The translations under genes and the position numbers were made by a program. From DATACQ01 sp036555515 (GTDB taxonomy: Bacteria; Desulfobacterota; Binatia; UBA9968), in NCBI GenBank assembly GCA_036555515.1, contig DATBLC010000266.1:1-13449 (forward strand): a stretch of DNA of 13,449 nt. Reading direction: 5' to 3'. Shown piece by piece: positions 1 through 6,740 of the stretch (positions within the stretch are counted from its first letter, which is position 1; each line of letters opens with the position of its first letter). The notes under the pieces are model-generated. The model was not told the DNA's origin. It did not search any database and was given only the letters and a program-made list of their open reading frames with translations.

Positions 1-522
1 GGTTTTGACTACGTCCAACCACTGCTCCTGATGTCTCAGTCTTTCCGGCATACCGTTGCCTTTTTCTCCCGTGCCCGGGAAGAGAGTCTTATCAGGAATC
101 TTGAGCATCGAATACCAGTAGATTGCCGGATAGTATTCCGCCGCCGCTGCGGGATTGGGTGCGATCACCGCTTTTAAATTAAGAATCTTCCCCGGTGCGG
201 CCTTGACCTTCGGCGAATCGACGAGCCCGTAGCCACGCACCCATAGAGTGTAATTCGCCTTCGGCAGATCAGGAATAACGTAACGCCCTTGATCGTCGGT
301 AACGACGATCTTCGCGAACTTGGTAGGAAGAGATGTAGTCTCCGCAATAACCCAGACACCGGCTTCCGGCCCGCTGTCGCTGGTCACGACGCCGCCGATG
401 TCGTCTTTGTCGATACGCACTGAAACATTTTGCTGGCTACCCAGCTCGATCGGATAAGCGCTCAGAAGTGCCGCGACGCCTACGGCCACCAGACCTAAGT
501 AAACCAGTCTAGTCGTTCGCAT
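1..522 (-). CDS. Carboxypeptidase-regulatory-like exported protein, N-terminal part (runs off left edge)
   Basis: The first 174 codons of a gene that continues beyond base 1. The ATG at 522 is preceded by AGGAG seven bases upstream. The protein opens with a short basic stretch and a hydrophobic segment (about residues 5-22), which suggests export or membrane anchoring. Residues of about 40-115 look like an Ig-fold carboxypeptidase-regulatory-like domain, with the pattern G-x-V-x-T-D-x-x-G-x-Y-x-x-P-D-L-P-K-A. The segment from about residue 65 to 174 aligns without gaps to the large protein at 11442-13449 (about 89 of 110 residues identical). In that protein a CXXCH heme-c site follows at once, so the missing part here probably carries heme c and a beta-propeller too. 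The role is unknown; a periplasmic redox or binding protein is an inference. The gene lies 485 bases downstream of the MBL gene at 1008-2552, on the same strand. Confidence 0.85.
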   Translation of the reverse strand, partial: MRTTRLVYLGLVAVGVAALLSAYPIELGSQQNVSVRIDKDDIGGVVTSDSGPEAGVWVIAETTSLPTKFAKIVVTDDQGRYVIPDLPKANYTLWVRGYGLVDSPKVKAAPGKILNLKAVIAPNPAAAAEYYPAIYWYSMLKIPDKTLFPGTGEKGNGMPERLRHQEQWLDVVKT

Positions 523-1007
523 ATCGCTGCTCCTATTCTAGGCTACGAAACAATTCCTGACTTACGTCAAAACAACGCTGACCAGAAAACAGCCCAGACC
601 GCCTTTTGAAGATGTAACCGGTTGGAGAAATCGTTCAAGAATTGTGCGGAGGTTAACCGAATTCTCAGCTCGCTGTCAAACCGCACTGGGATATAAGAAA
701 CAATCAGTAAGGGGATCGGTAAAATCTAAAATTTCCAATTCTCCGTCCTGTTATTCTGAACGCAGCGTAGCGGAGTGAAGAATCTAGACCGAGATCCGGA
801 GTTTATCCTGAGCGCAGCCGAAGGACCACGATGACAGACACTCGCGTGACAATACATTTGTTAACTCATTAAGGAGTCCACAATTGAGTAACCAAACAGC
901 GACCGAGGGGTGAGACCTGGAGAGCGCGGGCACAGGAGCGCAAAGGTTGTTTTCAGGCCCTGCCGGCGGGGAGCCTTCGCGATTGCACGCTTTCAGGACC
1001 TCGCCTG
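523..1007. other. Intergenic region, 485 bases, repeat-containing
   Basis: No convincing gene on either strand. The part next to 522 is the presumed promoter region of the gene at 1-522; it holds a near-palindrome at 558-569 (TGACTTACGTCA, 10 of 12 positions symmetrical), but no clear sigma-70 promoter was found. A REP-like intergenic repeat lies at 751-830. A GC-rich imperfect palindrome at 956-975, just beyond the stop of the MBL gene at 1008, could act as a hairpin but has no T-tract. Confidence 0.6.
751..830. repeat. REP-like intergenic repeat, two related units
   Basis: Two related units occur in tandem: TTATTCTGAACGCAGCG... at 751-785 and TTATCCTGAGCGCAGC... at 803-827, sharing the core CTGA(A/G)CGCAGC. 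Sequences of this look (CTGAGCGCAGCCGAAGGAC and its complement) are common interspersed intergenic elements in many environmental bacterial genomes. Function is unknown; it is not coding. Confidence 0.55.
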
Positions 1008-2552
1008 CTACTTTCCCCCGGCTTTGGCGGCCGCCGCCCGCAACCCTTGCATGTCCCCGGTATCCCCGTGAATACCAGCGATCATTCCTACGTCCAGCTT
1101 CAGTTTTTCGATTCCCTGAAGCAGCGCATTTGGATTGGGTCCCGGCCTGATCTGGTTTTTTCGCGGGCTGGCGTGATCGGCCTCGATCAAGATTTTCTCC
1201 CGAGGCAGATAGACGATTTGAAAGTCCTCCGCGTGGGGGGTCGGCAGAGCATAGATTTCGATCTGACGGCTCCCGTCGGTCAGCTCTCGCCAGTTCCCGT
1301 GCGTTTCAAGAGCCACCGCGCGCCCTATTTTCTGAAGACTGTCAGGCCGCAACGTGTGCGGCGCTTTCGCGACGTGCGTATAAAATCCCCCGGCGATTAC
1401 CGGCGCCACGACCGTAGCACCCTCCGCCATAAACGCTCGTATGCCGCCCGAGTGGTCGATATGATGATGGGTGGGCACGATATAGCGGATCGGCTTTCCC
1501 TGAAAGCGTTGCTTGATCGCTTTGATGACGTCGAGGGAGCGCTCCTCGTATAGCGGCGCTTCGACGACCACCAGGTGATCGCGCATTTCGATGACCACGT
1601 TGTTGTGCGAAGTGCCGAGCACATGGTGCACGCCGTCCGCCAGCCGGACGAACTCTACTGGTGGGTTGCGGCCAAAATCCGCATAACTCGTGTTCATTGC
1701 GATTCTACGCAGGAGCCACTGCGACGCGATCGGCTTTGCGTCGACTTTCTGGCCTCGTACGGCTTCGGCAACCGAAAAGCTGTCCGGAGCGAGAGCCGCA
1801 TTATGGCGCACCGATAGGACTCGTTCTTCCTGGATGAGTTGACGGTTATTCTCGAAACGAAGGCTAAATGGAACTTGCACCCTATCCACCTTGCGCCAGT
1901 CGGAGTAACGGAGCGTAAAACGGGTATCGCCTTCCAGCGGGTCGTCCTCAAGAATCTCCACCTGGGTGGGGAGCTTCGTTTTTGCATCTAAATAAATGCG
2001 AAATTCATCTGCGCCTTCCTTGAAAGCCAGGACTTGATATTGCTTCCCGTCCAGCCCGGCGTCGGCGAGGCGCCTCAAGCTCTTCTGCCCTAAAGCGACG
2101 GAGAGAATTTTCACAGCGGCGCGATTCTCCTCGCGCAAGCGGGTTGCCAGCCGGGCAGGATGCAAGCGAACTGGTTTGGCGGCTTCCATAAGCGAGCCAA
2201 CGCTGCCGTTGACGACCTCGACGTACTTGAGCGGACCCACGCTTGGATAATGGGTTTGGGCATCCCATTCGAGCCGAAGCCGTGGCTGGGTGAGATCGCG
2301 CGTAAGAATATAACGAAAACTTGCCGCGTGGCGCGTTGGACCGCCTGGCCTTTGCGCCTGCGCCGGCTCGAACTGTTTTCCTTCGCTCTCGACGACCTGA
2401 TTCTTGAGGGAACGCAATGCCTGCAACCCACCCATGGCCTTGGCGGCCTCTTCCAGAAGCGCTCTGGCCGTCGATTGAGCCTGAAGCGGCGCCACGCCGG
2501 CCGCGATAATAACCATAACCGTCGATAGAAAGGCGCTGATACTAATGATCAT
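1008..2552 (-). CDS. Exported metallo-beta-lactamase-fold hydrolase with N-terminal extension
   Basis: 514 residues. The start at 2552 is chosen because GGGAGGTG lies five bases upstream and it opens directly into a signal peptide (hydrophobic to about residue 22, likely cut after Ala25). An upstream in-frame ATG at 2633 would put 27 extra residues before the signal. Residues of about 27-290 form a predicted beta-rich domain resembling the LolA-like domains seen before some MBL domains; this match is by eye. The MBL domain occupies about 310-514 with the full zinc set: H362-x-H364-x-D366-H367, H440 (TPHAED), D459 (EADH) and H495 (GIHGD). It is therefore predicted to be an active dinuclear metallohydrolase in the periplasm; the substrate is unknown. 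It follows the second MBL gene (2615-3658) by 62 bases, so the two are probably co-transcribed. Confidence 0.9.
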   Translation of the reverse strand: MIISISAFLSTVMVIIAAGVAPLQAQSTARALLEEAAKAMGGLQALRSLKNQVVESEGKQFEPAQAQRPGGPTRHAASFRYILTRDLTQPRLRLEWDAQTHYPSVGPLKYVEVVNGSVGSLMEAAKPVRLHPARLATRLREENRAAVKILSVALGQKSLRRLADAGLDGKQYQVLAFKEGADEFRIYLDAKTKLPTQVEILEDDPLEGDTRFTLRYSDWRKVDRVQVPFSLRFENNRQLIQEERVLSVRHNAALAPDSFSVAEAVRGQKVDAKPIASQWLLRRIAMNTSYADFGRNPPVEFVRLADGVHHVLGTSHNNVVIEMRDHLVVVEAPLYEERSLDVIKAIKQRFQGKPIRYIVPTHHHIDHSGGIRAFMAEGATVVAPVIAGGFYTHVAKAPHTLRPDSLQKIGRAVALETHGNWRELTDGSRQIEIYALPTPHAEDFQIVYLPREKILIEADHASPRKNQIRPGPNPNALLQGIEKLKLDVGMIAGIHGDTGDMQGLRAAAAKAGGK

Positions 2553-2614
2553 AAGACACCTCCCGTCGGTTTGTGGTGACGACATTAACAACCCGGCGAC
2601 TCGTTTTGAAGTTT

Positions 2615-3658
2615 CTAACAGCTGCGAACACATTTCGCGCTGCCGTCAAATTCCATTGTTTTTCCACTCAACGGCACGTGCACCGGCCGGCCTTTTACCA
2701 GCTCCGTAAATAGCTGGGCCCGTGTGTTTGGATTGACCCGGCCGTCCTTGGTCGCCGCTTCATTGGTATGGGAGACGATCACCGCCAGCGGCTGGATTAG
2801 CTCGTTGATGGCGAAAGCGGCTTCCTCCGGCTGCATGCTTGAAGGAGCAACATTAATGACTGCAAGATTCGCCTTGTAGAAGCCATTGATAATTGTCTTC
2901 ATATCGCCGGAGAGCGCATTATCGCCGGAGAGATAAACTCTTAAGCCGTTAGTGAATACCAGGACATAGCCCACCGCGTTACCGACGTAAACGGACAGAG
3001 AGTCAGCGGCCATGCTGGTCTGTGCAGGATCCGATAACAAAGCACGCGCTACATAGTTGCTGTGGTCGGCCCTGACCATGGCAATCTGCACGCCTTGAGC
3101 AGCGCCCGAGAATTTCAACGTCCTTTTACCGCCGATGTGCAGGTTTCCCCGGCAAGGCGCAGACAGCGGCACCGTGGTCTCTCGGGCAAGACCTGTTTCG
3201 GCACAAGCCGAGATTTCCTTGCCGCGGATCGCCTGAATTTTCTTGACGATGAACTCATCGATGGGAGGGATGACTAACAGCGCCGAGTTTTTTGCAGCCG
3301 CGATTTCTGCGGTGTTTGAATTAGGAGCGGCGCTGACCGTTTTGGGCCGCTCGCAGGTGCCGGAATTCATCTCGGGAATTTTGCTTCCGCCAATGTGGTC
3401 GTTGTGTGCGTGACTGAGCAACACCGCGTGAACATCGCCGAGGCGCGGGTCCGTGCCGCCCGCAATTGTGGCGCCGGCGTCGTAAAGAATCCTAACTCCG
3501 GTCGGATCTTCAAAGAGAAAAGCCCGGTCGGCCGAACAGAATTCACCGTCGTGGGAGCCCAGCGGCGTAATTTTCACGCTCTGCGCTGACACAAAGGCGG
3601 GTATAAGGTTTATACTTAGAGTGATTATGACAAAACTCACTGAGAGGCGATGCCACAT
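2615..3658 (-). CDS. Exported metallo-beta-lactamase-fold hydrolase
   Basis: 347 residues. The ATG at 3658 follows AAGGAGGG with good spacing; the in-frame ATG at 3673 overlaps that ribosome binding site and is less likely. A signal peptide is clear (hydrophobic 7-22, probable cut after Ala25, VSA/QS). The MBL fold shows H83-x-H85-x-D87-H88, then D198-H199, D246 (LSGDNA) and a final H297 (VSHTN), a ligand pattern like that of single-domain MBL hydrolases of the UlaG-like type. It probably acts as a periplasmic zinc hydrolase of unknown substrate. It is the upstream member of a pair with the MBL gene at 1008-2552. The two share little beyond the metal motifs, so they look like separate family members and not a recent duplication. 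Confidence 0.88.
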   Translation of the reverse strand: MWHRLSVSFVIITLSINLIPAFVSAQSVKITPLGSHDGEFCSADRAFLFEDPTGVRILYDAGATIAGGTDPRLGDVHAVLLSHAHNDHIGGSKIPEMNSGTCERPKTVSAAPNSNTAEIAAAKNSALLVIPPIDEFIVKKIQAIRGKEISACAETGLARETTVPLSAPCRGNLHIGGKRTLKFSGAAQGVQIAMVRADHSNYVARALLSDPAQTSMAADSLSVYVGNAVGYVLVFTNGLRVYLSGDNALSGDMKTIINGFYKANLAVINVAPSSMQPEEAAFAINELIQPLAVIVSHTNEAATKDGRVNPNTRAQLFTELVKGRPVHVPLSGKTMEFDGSAKCVRSC

Positions 3659-3802
3659 AATCCCTCCTTTCAACCGAAGTACTCCCCCGTCATAACTGCG
3701 TACCCAATGTTTTGATGAAAGGCACTTGAGACAACCGGGAATACACCGAAAAGAGCTATCCCTGCAAGACCTAAATTACCTGAAGTCGGAACGCTGACAC
3801 AG

Positions 3803-3830
3803 ACACTTTCAGGACCCCAGTCGAAAGTGT
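3803..3830. repeat. Perfect 8-bp inverted repeat (possible operator or hairpin)
   Basis: ACACTTTC and GAAAGTGT form a perfect 8-bp stem with a 12-base loop, about 145 bases upstream of the MBL start at 3658. There is no T-tract on either side, so a terminator is unlikely. An operator or an RNA hairpin in the 5' leader of the MBL pair is possible. Confidence 0.4.
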
Positions 3831-3888
3831 TTCCAACCTGCGCAAATTTTACCGGCGGTTGCTTCCACGAGATGGATTAAGAAGATGA

Positions 3889-3961
3889 TTCACCGCGGAG
3901 GCCAGAGGCCGCGGAGTAAGAAACACTCCGAACTCTGCGTACTCCGTGCCTCTGTGGTGAA
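3889..3961. repeat. Imperfect inverted repeat of a common intergenic type
   Basis: The left arm (TTCACCGCGGAGGC...CGGAGTA) and the complement of the right arm (TTCACCACAGAGGCACGGAGTA) match at most positions, giving a long hairpin of about 73 bases. This GGAGGC/CGGAG pattern is a widespread dispersed intergenic repeat in environmental genomes. It starts 23 bases beyond the Rid stop codon and could act as its transcript end, though no T-tract follows. Confidence 0.6.
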
Positions 3962-3984
3962 ATAGCGATTGGTTCCTCCAGGGA

Positions 3985-4377
3985 TTATCCGATAACCGCC
4001 GTCGCATTTATTTCCAGGAGCAACTCAGGTCGCGCCAGAGCCACAACCTGGACCATCGTGCTGGTCGGAAAGTTGGAGCCCAAGAGTTCTCGCCTGACTT
4101 CGTTGACGTCCCGATGATATCGAACGTCGGTTGTGAAGACGCTCATGGCGACGAGGTCGTTCATCGTCCCACCGGCAGCCTCGATGGCGCGTTGAATTTT
4201 TTCGATGATATAACGCGTTTGGGCGCGCACGTCGCCGATCCCAACAACATTGCCTTGCGGATCTGAAGCCGTCTGGCCGGCGATAAATACCATGCGACCG
4301 GGTTGGGCAATATTGACAAGTGAATAACTGCCACGCGGCACCGGCAGTCCTGCTGGATTCAGTGTCGACTTTGCCAT
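3985..4377 (-). CDS. Rid-family (YjgF/YER057c/UK114) protein without the usual catalytic arginine
   Basis: 130 residues, the normal family length. The ATG at 4377 follows AAGGAGGA with suitable spacing, and the family N-terminus begins here; the frame is open further upstream to 4521 but that part is not family-like. Conserved features are residues 30-36 (VFIAGQT), the AAGG turn near 67-70 and E122 in the LEINATAV strand. RidA deaminates reactive enamines and imines with an arginine (Arg105 in E. coli RidA). At the aligned position, in the sequence NFPTSTMVQV, this protein has Ser106, so it belongs to one of the Rid subgroups not expected to be RidA-type imine deaminases. Expected to be a cytoplasmic trimer. 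It is divergent from the dienelactone hydrolase gene at 4647. Confidence 0.9.
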   Translation of the reverse strand: MAKSTLNPAGLPVPRGSYSLVNIAQPGRMVFIAGQTASDPQGNVVGIGDVRAQTRYIIEKIQRAIEAAGGTMNDLVAMSVFTTDVRYHRDVNEVRRELLGSNFPTSTMVQVVALARPELLLEINATAVIG

Positions 4378-4466
4378 TGAATCGTCCTCCTTCTTTTTAA
4401 CGCGATCAAAATTTTGTTTCCGGGTCGTCAGCGCTATCAGGCGGTCTGTTGTAGCCCTGCGACGCG

Positions 4467-4496
4467 ACGTTATCCGAAATGATTCGAAAGTGTCAA
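4467..4496 (-). promoter_or_regulatory. Candidate sigma-70 promoter for the Rid gene
   Basis: On the minus strand a perfect -35 TTGACA (4491-4496) is followed after 18 bases by TAACGT (4467-4472), a poor -10 match. It lies about 90 bases upstream of the ATG at 4377. Confidence 0.3.
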
Positions 4497-4550
4497 TCTC
4501 GCCCATTCGGTCTAAGCTCATTGTCGAATTGAGTTGTTTTCACCGCTCGC

Positions 4551-4580
4551 TTGCTTGGGCGAGCTCTTTATTTATATAGT
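4551..4580 (+). promoter_or_regulatory. Candidate promoter for the dienelactone hydrolase gene
   Basis: TTGCTT (4551-4556), 18-base spacer, TATAGT (4575-4580), with the -10 matching 5 of 6 consensus bases and the -35 matching 3 of 6. It sits 66 bases before the ATG at 4647 in the only AT-rich part of the divergent region. The -35 overlaps the loop of a small 6-bp inverted repeat (GCTCGC/GCGAGC, 4545-4564). Confidence 0.35.
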
Positions 4581-4646
4581 TCCGGGGAGTTATCAGCATT
4601 AGCATTGATCGGAAACTGTTTTTCGTGGACTTGAAAGGGCTGCCTG

Positions 4647-5420
4647 ATGCGCGAGCGATTCGTGGAGATCAAGAGGGCCGAGGGTGTGATGGAGGCTTTT
4701 GTCACCTACCCGGAAGAGAGCGGACCGTATCCCGCGGTGATCATTTACATGGATATTTGGGGTGTGCGCGAAGAGTTGTACGATATCGCACGCCGGGTCG
4801 GCACCGTCGGCTACTATTGTATGGTGCCCGACTTCGACTATCGCCACGGCCGAAGAATCCATATCGAGTTCCGCAATGAGCGCAATCAGACGATCTCGAT
4901 CAATCGGCTCGACGGCGAAAAGCTCCGCGAGATACAAGCGCGGCCGAAACTCACAAACAAGATGGTCACGGATGATACCGGCGCCATTCTGGAATTCCTA
5001 AAAACGGCCGATTCCGTGCGGCCGGGCGGCGTGGGCGCCATCGGCTTCTGCATGGGCGGCCGTTATGTCATCTGCGCCGCGGGCACTTACCCTGACAAAA
5101 TTATCGCCTCGGCCTCGTTGCACGGCACGTCTCTTATCTCGAACCGAGCGGATTCGCCGCACCGATTGGCCGCTAAACTGCGCGGGGAATTTTACTGCGG
5201 CTTCGCCGAGCATGACTCGCATGCGCCGTTGCCGATGGTCGAGGAATTGGAGAAACTCTTGAAACCTTGCCAGGTGCGATATCGATTCACCGTGCATCCG
5301 GGCACCGAGCACGGCTACTCGCTGCCGGACCGCGATGTTTACGACAAACGAGCAACGGAGCGGGATTGGGAACTGATCTTCGCCATGCTCCGTCGGCAGT
5401 TGCCGCCTTACGCGACTTGA
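4647..5420 (+). CDS. Dienelactone hydrolase-family alpha/beta hydrolase
   Basis: 257 residues. An in-frame TGA shortly upstream leaves the ATG at 4647 as the first likely start; the ribosome binding site is weak (AAAGGG). The catalytic triad of the family is visible: nucleophile C135 in GFCMGG, D190 in AEHDSHAP and H222 in the TEHGYS motif. In classic carboxymethylenebutenolidase a Glu (E36) primes the cysteine; here the equivalent motif reads MDIWG, with Asp36. A Met-Asp motif at this point is, from memory, common in a large DLH subfamily. The classic reaction is hydrolysis of dienelactone to maleylacetate in chloroaromatic breakdown, but many members have other ester or lactone substrates, so specificity is open. 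Cytoplasmic, with no signal peptide. It is convergent with the LigB-like gene, 14 bases apart. Confidence 0.92.
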   Translation: MRERFVEIKRAEGVMEAFVTYPEESGPYPAVIIYMDIWGVREELYDIARRVGTVGYYCMVPDFDYRHGRRIHIEFRNERNQTISINRLDGEKLREIQARPKLTNKMVTDDTGAILEFLKTADSVRPGGVGAIGFCMGGRYVICAAGTYPDKIIASASLHGTSLISNRADSPHRLAAKLRGEFYCGFAEHDSHAPLPMVEELEKLLKPCQVRYRFTVHPGTEHGYSLPDRDVYDKRATERDWELIFAMLRRQLPPYAT

Positions 5421-5434
5421 CCCACAACGATTCG

Positions 5435-6499
5435 TTATTCGCCCGGTGGCGGCCGAAACACCGCGAAGACCTTATCGGAGTTTGTGATCCATGATTCCAA
5501 AAATACCGCTTCGTCCGGCTTCCGTTTGAGATCAGCCATCGCGCCCGCCAGGCAGAACCAATTGAGCAACTCGTGATGGCCGCGGTCTTCCGCTTGCGCC
5601 AAAGTGGTATCGCGCCAGGTCTCCCACTCGCCCGCCCGCAACGCTTCAAAGTAGCGTTTGTCAGACTCGATGTCCGGGTACATGCGACCATGCTTAGCCG
5701 TGAGAAAAGAATGCGACCAACTCGACGAGGCGATCAACGCCACTCTCCAAGGACTTTCGACGAAAGCGCGAGCCGTCGCCGCGCCAATCTGGAAACAGCG
5801 CCAAGGTTGCGGACCCGGCGGATCCTCGTTGCCCTCGAAGCTTCGCGCTTTCGACGGCGTCGGCGGGATTCCTTCACTGGTGGTCAGGTAGCGGCCGTAG
5901 GCGTTGGTCGTAAACGGCACGAGCGGATATGGAAATCCCCGGCGGTCCCAGTCCAGAAACAGCACGGTATTGGCAAACGCGTGCCCCAAGCCGGCGTGCA
6001 GAGGTTTGTAGGCGTAAGCGATGTCGAAGCCTTCGTTGAGCAAGAACGACGCGAGATGCTTGCCCCCTTGGCGGTGCCCGCGAATCGAAAAACTTTTCTC
6101 CTTCGGCTCGTTCCAGGAATTCACACCGCGCTGACTATGCAGCCAGGGCTGAAACTCGACGGTGTCGTAGGCGAGCACCGAAAACGGCGGCACGCAATCT
6201 TCGCGATAATTCTCGAATTGGTCGTCGCCCCACACGACGCAGAAATCCGGACGGAATTCGTCGAGCGCCCGGCGCGCCATGCGAAAGCCGTCGATCATCG
6301 CTTGACGATGCGCGTCGGAATGCGCCTGTCCGTCATCTTCCGCCCACTGCCGGCGCATCGGTTCCGGCCAATTATCGAGCGAGCGGAGACGCTCGGGCAG
6401 CGCTGGGTCCGCCAAGCATATCTTGATACGGCGGCAGAGATTTCCCTGCGCCGTAAGACCGGGATAATGAGTGACGCCTAAACCAAGTATTTGTCCCAT
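5435..6499 (-). CDS. LigB-like class III extradiol dioxygenase homologue, with altered metal site
   Basis: 354 residues. The ATG at 6499 is chosen because GGAG lies seven bases upstream and the family N-terminus (GLGVTHYPG) starts right after it; an upstream ATG at 6568 adds 23 residues unlike the family. The alignment by eye to protocatechuate 4,5-dioxygenase beta (LigB) is good along the whole length: H11 matches ligand His12, WGDDQFENY (90-98) matches the NDH block, GLGHAF (171-175) matches the DHGL block, PFTTNAYG matches PFAVN, H263 (SWSH) matches catalytic His195, E310 (HELLNW) matches ligand Glu242, and GAMAD (319-323) is shared. The second iron ligand, His61 in LigB, appears to be Gln94 here. 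Ring cleavage is therefore not certain. Cytoplasmic. No alpha (LigA-like) subunit is seen in the window. Confidence 0.85.
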   Translation of the reverse strand: MGQILGLGVTHYPGLTAQGNLCRRIKICLADPALPERLRSLDNWPEPMRRQWAEDDGQAHSDAHRQAMIDGFRMARRALDEFRPDFCVVWGDDQFENYREDCVPPFSVLAYDTVEFQPWLHSQRGVNSWNEPKEKSFSIRGHRQGGKHLASFLLNEGFDIAYAYKPLHAGLGHAFANTVLFLDWDRRGFPYPLVPFTTNAYGRYLTTSEGIPPTPSKARSFEGNEDPPGPQPWRCFQIGAATARAFVESPWRVALIASSSWSHSFLTAKHGRMYPDIESDKRYFEALRAGEWETWRDTTLAQAEDRGHHELLNWFCLAGAMADLKRKPDEAVFLESWITNSDKVFAVFRPPPGE

Positions 6500-6740
6500 G
6501 GTTTTCTCCGAATGATTGTCGAATGAACAACGCCCGCAATTTTCGAAAACAGGCCAGTCAACCGTCAACCAAGATGGCCCTTTGGTACATGAGCGAAGCT
6601 GATTTGTCCAGAACCATTTTCCAGAACGAATTTTCCTCCGGGCGATGGATTTGCGGTCTGGTCAAATGCTGATTTCTGTTTGTCGTTAAAGTCTCTCTCT
6701 GCTATGCCAGGAGTCGAGATCTTCGGTTGTCAACGACAGC

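Larger units (their letters stand above)
3659..3984. other. Intergenic region, 326 bases, with two inverted repeats
   Basis: Lies between the Rid stop and the first MBL gene, both on the minus strand. It holds a long imperfect inverted repeat (3889-3961) and a short perfect one (3803-3830). An open frame on the minus strand at 3670-3876 (68 codons, no ATG, GTG or TTG near its 5' end) ends right at the MBL ribosome binding site. It is not called as a gene because it has no start codon. Confidence 0.5.

Noticed and set aside
884..913. TTG-started 9-residue frame behind an AAGGAG sequence (plus strand).
   Set aside because: Too short, rare start codon, no homology and nothing downstream on the plus strand; could be a gene remnant but cannot be supported.
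4545..4564. GCTCGC/GCGAGC hairpin followed by TCTTTATTT, resembling a plus-strand terminator.
   Set aside because: No plus-strand gene ends upstream of it, the stem is only 6 bp, and the T-rich part is interrupted.
5573..6481. 302-codon plus-strand open frame opposite the LigB-like gene.
   Set aside because: It is the antisense of a gene with clear family motifs; its translation is Arg-rich and low in recognisable structure, as expected for a shadow frame in GC-rich DNA.
6680..6708. TTGTCG, 17-base spacer, TATGCC as a promoter for the hydroxylase gene.
   Set aside because: Only 4 of 6 and 3 of 6 consensus matches, no better than chance.
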